Assembly: GCF_028622875.1 (NCBI RefSeq) | Contig: NZ_CP117709.1 | Span: 1,922,001-1,986,000 of the forward strand | Reading direction: 5' to 3' | Length of the DNA: 64,000 bases | Source: Streptomyces sp. MMBL 11-1 | GTDB lineage: Bacteria > Actinomycetota > Actinomycetes > Streptomycetales > Streptomycetaceae | Shown here: one piece after another, positions 52,482-59,338 of the stretch | Position numbering within the stretch: the stretch's first letter is position 1 | Layout of the letters: each line of letters opens with the position of its first letter | The notes under the pieces: model-generated | Database searches by the model: none | What the model was told of the DNA's origin: nothing | The model's input: the letters and a program-made list of their open reading frames with translations, nothing else | Translations under genes and position numbers: made by a program

Positions 52482-53795
52482 TCACCTGCGGACTCCGCGG
52501 GCGGTGATCGCCTGACGGTACAGCTCGGCCGTTCCGGCCGCCGCCCGGGCCCAGGTGAAGTTGGCCAGCACCCGCTCGCGGCCGGCCGCGCCGAGCCGGG
52601 CGCGCAGCTCCGGGCTGCCCAGCAGCCGGGCCAGCGCCCCGGCCAGCGCGTCCGCGTCGCCGGGCGCCACGGCCAGGCAGGTCTCCCCGTCGCGGCCGGA
52701 GACCTCGGGGATCGCGCCCCCGGTGGTCGCGACCAGCGGGGTGCCGGTGGCCATGGCCTCGGCGGCGGGCAGCGAGAACCCCTCGTACAGCGAGGGCACG
52801 CAGGAGACCTGGGCGCCGCGCACGAGGTCGACCAGCTCGGCGTCGCTGATGCCCTTGACGAACTCGACGGCGTCCGCGAGCCCGTGCCGCTCGATCGCGC
52901 GGGCGACGGGGCCGTCCTCGGCGCGCTTGCCGACGACGACGAGGTGGGCGGCGGGGTTCTCGGTGCGGAGCTTGGCGAGCGCGTCGACGAGGTGGACGAG
53001 GCCCTTGAGCGGGACGTCGGCGCTGGAGGTGGTGACGATGCGGCCGGGCACCTCGGGGATCGAGGGGTCGGGGGACCACAGGTCGGTGTCGGCGCCGATG
53101 TGGACGACGCTGATCCGGTCCGCCCGGACGCCGAGGTCCTCGACGATCTCGTCGCGGGAGGAGCCGGAGACGGTGAGAACGGTGTCCAGTCTGCGGGCGA
53201 CCCGCTTCTGCATCCGGGTGAAGGCGTACCAGCGGCGTACGGAGGCGCGTCGGCGGCGACTGGTGGCGGCCTCCAGGTCGAGCCTGCGGTCCACGGTGAT
53301 GGGGTGGTGGATCGTCGTCACCAGCGGGGCCCCGAGGTCGCCGAGGAGACCGTAGCCGAGGGTCTGGTTGTCATGGACGACATCGAACTCGCCGCGCCGG
53401 GCCAGCAGATGGCGGCGGGCGCGCAGGCTGAAGGTGAGCGGCTCGGGGAATCCGCCGGTCCACATGGTGGCGACCTCGGCCAGGTCGATCCAGTCGCGGT
53501 ACTCGCCGCGCTTCGGGGTGCGGAAGGGGTCGGGCTGACGGTAGAGGTCGAGGCTGGGCAGCTCGGTGAGCGGGACGCCCTCGTCGAGCACCGGGTAGGG
53601 CTGCGCGCCGATCACCTCGACGCTGTGGCCGAGGCGTGCGAGCTCCCGGCCGAGGTGGCGGACGTACACGCCCTGGCCGCCGCAGAACGGATTGCCCTTG
53701 TACGTGAGGAGTGCGATGCGCAACGGCCGGCCGCCGGTCCCGGCGGAGCTGCCGTCGCCCGTGCGGGGGCCCGTCTCTATGGCCTCAGCGGTCAC
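52482..53795 (-). CDS. family 4 glycosyltransferase
   Basis: 437-residue GT-B-fold retaining transferase. The N-terminal domain opens RPLRIALLTYKGNPFCGGQG after a 25-residue Gly/Thr/Ala-rich tail. The C-terminal nucleotide domain shows RIVTTSSADVPLKGLVHLVD, HLVVVGKRAEDG and the EX7E-like donor motif VPSLYEGFSLPAAEAMATG (about residue 350). GT4 enzymes with the start GGQGVYV...LARLGHSVEV often transfer mannose or glucose to lipid or polyol acceptors. It heads the three-gene operon and lies 55 bases from two KstR-type boxes. Confidence 0.9.
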   Translation of the reverse strand: MTAEAIETGPRTGDGSSAGTGGRPLRIALLTYKGNPFCGGQGVYVRHLGRELARLGHSVEVIGAQPYPVLDEGVPLTELPSLDLYRQPDPFRTPKRGEYRDWIDLAEVATMWTGGFPEPLTFSLRARRHLLARRGEFDVVHDNQTLGYGLLGDLGAPLVTTIHHPITVDRRLDLEAATSRRRRASVRRWYAFTRMQKRVARRLDTVLTVSGSSRDEIVEDLGVRADRISVVHIGADTDLWSPDPSIPEVPGRIVTTSSADVPLKGLVHLVDALAKLRTENPAAHLVVVGKRAEDGPVARAIERHGLADAVEFVKGISDAELVDLVRGAQVSCVPSLYEGFSLPAAEAMATGTPLVATTGGAIPEVSGRDGETCLAVAPGDADALAGALARLLGSPELRARLGAAGRERVLANFTWARAAAGTAELYRQAITARGVRR

Positions 53796-53849
53796 ACTCG
53801 GCCCCCTTCTGACTGCGTGTTCGCCGGAGCGTAACCGGTCGCGCTAATC

Positions 53850-53884
53850 TAGAACAAGTTTCAGACTTGCTAGAACAAGTTCCA
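53850..53884. promoter_or_regulatory. two KstR-type operators
   Basis: TAGAACAAGTTTCA (53850-53863) and TAGAACAAGTTCCA (53871-53884) both fit the mycobacterial/rhodococcal KstR consensus TNNAACNNGTTNNA at every fixed position, 21 bases apart. They lie 55 bases upstream of the GT4 gene and 175 bases upstream of the divergent KstR-like regulator. Confidence 0.8.
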
Positions 53885-54058
53885 GACTTGATCGTTCGGT
53901 GTGCCCCGAATCTACCGGCAGGTAGCGTCGGCGTGACGGCCGGATCAGGTGATTCGCGCCACGACGGACGCCCTGGCATGCTGTGCGCGCCCGGACGGCC
54001 CGCTTCGCCCGTCCGGGTGGATCGAGGCCATGGATCACGGATCGTGGAGGGGGACAGC

Positions 54059-54670
54059 ATGACCGCGGACGCCAGACCGGCAGCGCCTCCGCTGACCGAA
54101 CGCCAGGAGGCCCGTCGCCGCCGCATCCTGCACGCCGGCGCCCAGCTGGCCGGCCGGGGCGGGTTCGAGGCGGTGCAGATGCGGGAGGTGGCCGAGGCCG
54201 CCGGGGTCGCCCTGGGCACCCTCTACCGCTACTTCCCGTCCAAGATCCATCTGCTGGTCGCCACCATGCAGGACCAGCTGCGGCACCTGCACACCACGCT
54301 CCGCAAACGTCCGCCGGCCGGCGACGACGCGGCCCAGCGGGTGGCCGAGACGCTGATGCGCGCCTTCCGCGCCCTGCAGCGCGAACCGCACCTCGCGGAC
54401 GCCATGGTCCGCGCCCTCACCTTCGCGGACCGCGGTGTGAGCGCCGAGGTGGACACCGTCTCCCGGCTCACCACCGCGATCATCCTGGACGCGATGGGCG
54501 TGGAGCACCCGAACGCGGAGCAGCTCTCCGCGATCCGGGTCATCGAGCACACCTGGCACTCGGCACTGATCACCTGGCTCTCGGGCCGGGCCTCGATCGC
54601 CCAGGTGCAGACCGACATCGAGACGGTCTGCCGTCTCATCGACCTGACGGCGGAGCCGGGCCGGGGCTGA
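54059..54670 (+). CDS. kstR: KstR-like TetR-family repressor
   Basis: 203 residues from the ATG at 54059, with GGAGGGGG upstream. The HTH part reads GGFEAVQMREVAEAAGVALG, then TLYRYFPSKIHLLVATM, almost the same as mycobacterial KstR, the repressor of cholesterol-degradation genes released by steroid CoA thioesters. The ligand domain (ALQREPHLADAMVRALTFAD and VIEHTWHSALITWLSGRAS) keeps the KstR pattern. Two KstR boxes stand in the shared upstream region. No sterol-degradation genes are in this window. The symbol is by similarity. Its last 35 bases overlap the convergent PPTase gene. Confidence 0.8.
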   Translation: MTADARPAAPPLTERQEARRRRILHAGAQLAGRGGFEAVQMREVAEAAGVALGTLYRYFPSKIHLLVATMQDQLRHLHTTLRKRPPAGDDAAQRVAETLMRAFRALQREPHLADAMVRALTFADRGVSAEVDTVSRLTTAIILDAMGVEHPNAEQLSAIRVIEHTWHSALITWLSGRASIAQVQTDIETVCRLIDLTAEPGRG

Positions 54671-55301
54671 ACAGCGGCCCGTCGGCCGGGCGGGCCCCGG
54701 ACACGTCGGCGCCCGCGAGGGCCACCACGGCCGCACGGCGGTGATCCGTCCAGTCGGCCAGCCGGGCGTCCTCCCGCCCGGCCTTGAACAGGGCCTCCCG
54801 CCGGACCCACAACCGCAGCAGCGCCGGGCCGGGTTCCGGCCCGGCGCGGGCGGCGTCCACCTCGGCCGCCGGCAGCATCCGCCGCAGTACGGACAGGGGG
54901 CCCGGCCGGCGCGCCAGGGGTTCCACGTCGATGCCGACCGGGCCCCGCCCGACCGCCGCCGCGGCGAGGCCGTCCGCGTGGCTGTAGCTGACGCCCAGCT
55001 CCGGGTGGTCCGGGAGATACGGGCGGCCGTGCCCGCCCCGCCCGCACCCGGGGCAGCGCTGGGCCGGCTCCAGCTCCTCCGGCGGCAGCCCGGTGACCCG
55101 GGAGGCGCACAGCCGCAGCAGCAGCCGGGCCGCCACGACGTCGTCGCGCCGGCCCGGCACCCGGATTCCCGCGAGCCGCCGCCGCTCCCACGGGGCGAGG
55201 AGGCGCTCGTCGAGCTCCGGGTGCGCCAGCACCTCCGCGGTGGTGGCCACCAACGCCACGGTGGCCGCGCCCTGGCCGGGCGCCTGTGGGAGAGAGGTCA
55301 C
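54636..55301 (-). CDS. 4'-phosphopantetheinyl transferase (Sfp type)
   Basis: 221-residue cytosolic enzyme that converts an apo carrier protein to its holo form with coenzyme A. The conserved blocks are LGVSYSHADGLAAAAVGRGP then VGIDVEPLARR (Mg-binding Asp/Glu, about residue 124), and LWVRREALFKAGREDARL, the WxxKEAxxK motif with the first Lys changed to Arg. A CPGCGRGGHGRPYL segment precedes the core. It is the last gene of the minus-strand arm of the biosynthetic locus, 10 bases after the carrier protein, its likely substrate. Confidence 0.9.
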   Translation of the reverse strand: MTSLPQAPGQGAATVALVATTAEVLAHPELDERLLAPWERRRLAGIRVPGRRDDVVAARLLLRLCASRVTGLPPEELEPAQRCPGCGRGGHGRPYLPDHPELGVSYSHADGLAAAAVGRGPVGIDVEPLARRPGPLSVLRRMLPAAEVDAARAGPEPGPALLRLWVRREALFKAGREDARLADWTDHRRAAVVALAGADVSGARPADGPLFSPGPAPPSGR

Positions 55302-55311
55302 CGGCCCGGGC

Positions 55312-55563
55312 TCACCCGGCCGGCGTCTCCGCCAGGTCGGCGGAGGCGAGGAAGCGCTCCTTGACGCGGGCGAGCGTGCGGAAGTCGTCGATGGTGACCT
55401 CCTGCAGATCGATGCTGCTGCCCGAGATCTCCTCCAGGAGGTCGATGAACTCCAGGAAGTCCATCGAGTCGATGAGGCGGGCCTCGATCAGGTCCTCCTC
55501 GACGCCGATCGGGCCGTCGAGGCCGGGATTCTTCTCGTTGAGCCACGCTACGACACGTTCCAT
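55312..55563 (-). CDS. stand-alone acyl carrier protein
   Basis: 83 residues, a typical free carrier protein length. The phosphopantetheine Ser33 lies in ARLIDSMDFLEFIDLLEEIS, with Asp directly before it as required; the usual following Leu is Met. Acidic helices II and III match the ACP fold. GAAAGCG-type sequence upstream gives only a moderate ribosome-binding site (AGGAGCGC near the start). It lies between the PPTase that should activate it and the amino acid ligase that should charge it, so it probably carries an aminoacyl or peptidyl intermediate rather than a fatty acid. Confidence 0.93.
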   Translation of the reverse strand: MERVVAWLNEKNPGLDGPIGVEEDLIEARLIDSMDFLEFIDLLEEISGSSIDLQEVTIDDFRTLARVKERFLASADLAETPAG

Positions 55564-55656
55564 GGGAGAAAGCGCTCCTCTTGTCTCTGTTCGGGTGAAG
55601 GCCGGACGTGAAGACCGGACGTGAAAGCCGGACGAAAGCCGGACGTGAAGGCCGGA

Positions 55657-56514
55657 TCAGGAACCGGCGGCGCGCAGCCGCTCCAGTGCCTGCTCGGCGG
55701 TGCCGTGGGCGAGGATCATCGCGTGCACCCAGCGCTCCACGCCGAAGGCGACGCAGGAGCTGTGGGCGGACCCGTGGGAGCCGGCCCGGATGCCCAGCCG
55801 CTCGCCGAAGAAGTTGCGGTGCCGGTTGACGGAGGCGATGGCCGTGCCGTCGGGGGCGCTGTACTCGAACTTCACCGGGTCGAGTGCCATCAGGCGGGCC
55901 CGCGATCCCCCGTTGTCGTAGAACGGGTCGTCGGCCGCCGCCCGGGTCAGGGTCAGTCCGAGCCTTCCGGCCGTCTCCTGGACGAACTCCCCGCCGCGTT
56001 CCTGGTGTTCGGCGGCCCCGTCCTTGGTGCCGAGGTAGACCACCTCACGCATGTGGAACCCCCACAGGCGGCGCAGTCCCTCGTAGTGGGTCTCGTTGCG
56101 GAAGCAGCGGCCGACCGCCGAGAGCCGCAGCCCGTCCTCGCCAACGTCCTCGCCCTCCAGGGAGAGCAGCAGCCCGTAGCAGGTCGCGGACGGCAGCACA
56201 TGGCCGGTCGGGTGCAGCGGCAGGTCCTGGGGGGAGCCGCCGGAGGCCAGGCCGTCGAGCACCTCGGGGCCGAAACGCCCTGCGGAAACCCCGAGATGGG
56301 GAAAGTTGCGGAAGAAGTCGAGCCGCGCCAGTCCGTCCACGGACAGCAGGGGCGGCCCCACGACCTCGGGGGCGGCGAGCCGCTCGGCGAGGCCGGTCAG
56401 CAGGTCGTCCAGGCCCCGCAGCAGTGCGGTGCGGACCGGGTCCAGCGTGATCAGACCGGCACCGGGACTCCTCAGCGTGATGCCCGGCAGGGCCGTGATG
56501 CTGGATGTGTTCAT
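55657..56514 (-). CDS. amino acid:[carrier protein] ligase (class II aaRS-like)
   Basis: 285 residues from the ATG at 56514. It belongs to the family of truncated seryl-tRNA-synthetase homologues that adenylate an amino acid and transfer it to the phosphopantetheine of a carrier protein instead of tRNA. Motif 2 is GRCFRNETHYEGLRRLWGFH, and motif 3 is SSCVAFGVERWVHAMIL. The three zinc-site residues are present as Cys in SATCYGL, Glu in MREVVYLG and Cys in SSCVAFG. No tRNA-binding arm is present. The amino acid is unpredictable by eye; Gly or Ala are usual for the characterised members. It heads the minus-strand arm with the ACP and PPTase. Confidence 0.88.
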   Translation of the reverse strand: MNTSSITALPGITLRSPGAGLITLDPVRTALLRGLDDLLTGLAERLAAPEVVGPPLLSVDGLARLDFFRNFPHLGVSAGRFGPEVLDGLASGGSPQDLPLHPTGHVLPSATCYGLLLSLEGEDVGEDGLRLSAVGRCFRNETHYEGLRRLWGFHMREVVYLGTKDGAAEHQERGGEFVQETAGRLGLTLTRAAADDPFYDNGGSRARLMALDPVKFEYSAPDGTAIASVNRHRNFFGERLGIRAGSHGSAHSSCVAFGVERWVHAMILAHGTAEQALERLRAAGS

Positions 56515-56945
56515 GAAACCGCGTCCTTCTCGGTGTGGGCCGGCAATCGGGACGCCCCTCGGGCGTACGGACCACATCGCCGTGGCGTCGGCGGTCCCGA
56601 ACGGGACCGTGACCGACCGGAGTACGGGCAGCGGAAAACGGGGTGACGCCCCGTCACGAAACTGGCCGCACCCCTGGACATTAGGCCTGCCTCTCGCCTG
56701 TTGTCTAGACCAAAAATACCGAACGCCGGGTTTAGATTCCGTGGCCATCGCGTGCGAGACGGCATCTCATATCCCCATATGTGGATGGCACTTGACAGTC
56801 CGGGCGGTCTGGACCAATCCTGCTGATCGACGTGTTCACGGCTCCTCCCGTCACGGCACTGCCATCCGTCCCGCCGTCCGCGGCGGCCCCGCTCCCCCGG
56901 GGTCGCCGCACGGCCGGCCGAGGAGAAGGACCTGCCATCAATCTC
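56515..56945. promoter_or_regulatory. divergent promoter region of the biosynthetic locus
   Basis: No gene is seen in these 430 bases. A perfect TTGACA (56792) with AATCCT 18 bases on (56816) is a candidate promoter toward the oxygenase gene. Local AT-rich patches (CTAGACCAAAAATACC near 56705) are unusual for this DNA. Dyads include GTGAC-GCCCC-GTCAC (56651) and CATATCCCCATATG (56768-56781), either of which may be operator sites. No iron box or KstR box is present. Confidence 0.5.
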
Positions 56946-58034
56946 ATGACGACACCCACCCCTCGACGTCGGCCCCGCCTGCATCGCGCCGCGTCGGACA
57001 TCCCGTACTTCAGCGCGGACGGCGAGGCCTACCTCGCGCAGACCGCCCTGCGGGAGCTCGACAAGTCGCGCCCGCTGCGGGTGCTGTCCGAGGAGGACTT
57101 CGCCCACTGGCAGACGTACGGCTACGTCATCGTCCGGGAAGCGATCCCGGCCCCGGTGGCGCGCCAACTGCTGGACTTCACCTGGGACTTCCAAGGCCTG
57201 GACCCCGAGCGGCCGGAAAGCTGGTACGAGGACCGGCCGCTGCGCTCCGAGCTGGACCAGCAACTGCACATCTACGGCTTCGTGGAGGCGTACCACCACC
57301 AGCTCCTGTGGGACAACCGGCAGTCGCAGCGGGTGTACGACGCCTTCGTCGACGTATGGGACTGCGAGGAGCTGTGGGTCACCCTGGACCGGCTCAACCT
57401 CAACCCGCCCAACCGGGGCAACCGTGACCGGGCCCTGATCGAGCCGACGGACCGGGGCTTCGACATCGAGCTCCACTGGGACATCGACACCACGCTCGCC
57501 GTCCCGCCGCAGCGGGTGCAGGGCATCATCGCCCTCAACGACACCAGCCCGGAGACGGGCGGATTCCAGTGCTGCCCGGAGCTCTTCCGGCAGTTCGACA
57601 CCTGGAAGACCCGTCAGCCCGGGGACCGGGACCCCCTGCGCCCCGCCATCGACCGGGACGAACTCCCCGTCGTACGGCCGGATCTGCGCCCCGGCGACCT
57701 CCTCATCTGGAACGGTCTGCTGGCCCACGGAGTGGCACGCAACCTCTCCGAGAACGGAGTGCGGGCCGTGCAGTACCTGTCGATGATGCCCGCGCTGGAG
57801 GAGCACGAGCGGCTGCGCAAGTCCCGCGTGGAGTCCTGGCGCCACCTGCGCACCCCGCGCTGGAACCGCACCCTGGTCGGCGACCCGGTGCGGCCCGAGT
57901 CCCAGCGCTATCCCACGGCGGAGCTGAACCCGCTGGGCAGCCGGCTGCTGGGGCTCGCCTCGTGGCAGGACCCGGTCGAGGACTTGGCACCCGCCGCGCA
58001 GAGCGGGGAGCCCTCGTGCACCGCGTCTGCCTGA
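56946..58034 (+). CDS. phytanoyl-CoA dioxygenase-family Fe(II)/2-oxoglutarate oxygenase
   Basis: 362 residues from the ATG at 56946; an upstream GTG at 56832 would add a Pro/Ala-rich stretch without a ribosome-binding site. The facial triad is visible as His and Asp in IELHWDIDTT (about residue 179) and the distal His in WNGLLAHGVARN (about 260), with the 2-oxoglutarate Arg in GVRAVQYLSMMP. PhyH-type enzymes in such loci hydroxylate or desaturate amino acids free or on carrier proteins, which fits the ligase and ACP across the divergent promoter. The stop lies 16 bases inside the next gene. Confidence 0.9.
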   Translation: MTTPTPRRRPRLHRAASDIPYFSADGEAYLAQTALRELDKSRPLRVLSEEDFAHWQTYGYVIVREAIPAPVARQLLDFTWDFQGLDPERPESWYEDRPLRSELDQQLHIYGFVEAYHHQLLWDNRQSQRVYDAFVDVWDCEELWVTLDRLNLNPPNRGNRDRALIEPTDRGFDIELHWDIDTTLAVPPQRVQGIIALNDTSPETGGFQCCPELFRQFDTWKTRQPGDRDPLRPAIDRDELPVVRPDLRPGDLLIWNGLLAHGVARNLSENGVRAVQYLSMMPALEEHERLRKSRVESWRHLRTPRWNRTLVGDPVRPESQRYPTAELNPLGSRLLGLASWQDPVEDLAPAAQSGEPSCTASA

Positions 58035-59338
58035 CCCTGCCCACCCACCGGGCCTGCGCCGGCACCATCGCGGCGGTCGGCGCGGAAGCGGCGTACGGGG
58101 CACGGCAGTTCGGCGCCGAGGTGCACCTGCTGGTTCTGGACTCCTCCCCCGGGCCGGTGCTCGCCGAGCACCGGAATGCGGTGGCCGCGCTGCCTCCGTC
58201 GCCCGGTGTGACCGTCCACCACCTCGACGAGGACGAGCAACGGGCCTTCCTGCGTGAGGTGATCGGCCGGTCCGGCGGGGCTCCGCCGGACCGGCTGCTG
58301 GAGCTGATGCTGCCGTCCCGCCTCTCCTACGGAGCCTGCACCAACCGGGCGTTCCTCCTCGCCCAGGCCCTCGGCTGCACGTCCGTCCACCGCCGGGACT
58401 CCGACAGCCGCTACCAGCACCTCGACGGCGCACCGGTCTTCCCTCTCCACCAGGAGCTCAGCTGTCTGGGCCAACGGGCCGATGACGTACGCGCGTCGGC
58501 GACCCGGAGCAAGCTGCCGCCGGGGGCCGGGGACCGGCGGGTGACGATGGCCGGCGGCTCCTTCGTGGGCGAGATGTCGGTGGACGTGGCGGAGATCCGC
58601 GACCTCGACCCGGACACGTACCGCGAACTCATCGGCCTGTCGATACCCGAGGGATACCCGGAGATCTGGCGCGGGCACCTGATCGACGAGTCCTTCCGGG
58701 GCGCCGGGGACACCACGTTCGACGGCGACCGCACCCTTCTCGCTCCCGTCAGCCCGATGCGCGTGGACATGTGCAACATCGCCCTCGACCACGAGGTGTA
58801 CCGCCGCGTCCCGCTGCCGCCCGCCACCGACACCATCGGCAGCGACTACTTCCTGATCCACCTCCTCCACGACGCGAGGATGCCCGGCATCCAGCACAAC
58901 CGGCACATCGTCAACTTCCACACGGCGGAACGGCGTACGGACGAGGGGTTCCTCGCGTACCAGCTGCGCTTCGTGAAGTTCCTGCTGTCCAAGGCGTATC
59001 TCAACGCCGTGTACGCGAGGACGGCGGCGGCGGGTGACGCGCTGCTCGACGCCGACGGCCACATCCGGGCCTCCGAGGTCGCCGGGTTCGTCCGGGACAG
59101 CACCGGCCTCGACCGGGCGTCGAGCGCCCACCGCCTCGACGTCCTCGACGACGCCTACCGGCGGCTCGGAGACCGCTACAAGACGGTCGCCGACGTCCTC
59201 GTCGAACGCCGCTCCCGGCTCCTGGACGAGGCCCACGACGACATGGCCGACTTCGCCCTCCTGATGGACCACTGGGAGGCGTTGACCCGTGCGAGCGCGG
59301 AGACGGGCCCCGCGGGTGTCCGGGCCGTGAACCGATGA
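58016..59338 (+). CDS. DUF6271-like protein of unknown activity
   Basis: 440 residues from a GTG at 58016 with GGGGAG six bases upstream; it overlaps the oxygenase gene by 19 bases. It begins VHRVCLTLPTHRACAGTIAA, and the middle reads LSYGACTNRAFLLAQALGCT then SVHRRDSDSRY. The DSD and its setting (a Rossmann-like N-terminal sheet, then an acidic metal-type motif) recall GT-A glycosyltransferases, but the rest, such as PPATDTIGSDYFLIHLLHDA, is not a GT family that I know. I associate the family with a DUF label and with PhyH-type oxygenases in other streptomycetes. Its reaction is unknown; sugar or nucleotidyl transfer is a guess. Confidence 0.75.
   Translation: MHRVCLTLPTHRACAGTIAAVGAEAAYGARQFGAEVHLLVLDSSPGPVLAEHRNAVAALPPSPGVTVHHLDEDEQRAFLREVIGRSGGAPPDRLLELMLPSRLSYGACTNRAFLLAQALGCTSVHRRDSDSRYQHLDGAPVFPLHQELSCLGQRADDVRASATRSKLPPGAGDRRVTMAGGSFVGEMSVDVAEIRDLDPDTYRELIGLSIPEGYPEIWRGHLIDESFRGAGDTTFDGDRTLLAPVSPMRVDMCNIALDHEVYRRVPLPPATDTIGSDYFLIHLLHDARMPGIQHNRHIVNFHTAERRTDEGFLAYQLRFVKFLLSKAYLNAVYARTAAAGDALLDADGHIRASEVAGFVRDSTGLDRASSAHRLDVLDDAYRRLGDRYKTVADVLVERRSRLLDEAHDDMADFALLMDHWEALTRASAETGPAGVRAVNR

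Noticed and set aside
53850..53884. Iron boxes in the GT4/regulator gap
   Set aside because: The dyads are TAGAACAAGTTNCA and do not match TWAGGTWAGSCTWACCTWA; they match KstR sites.
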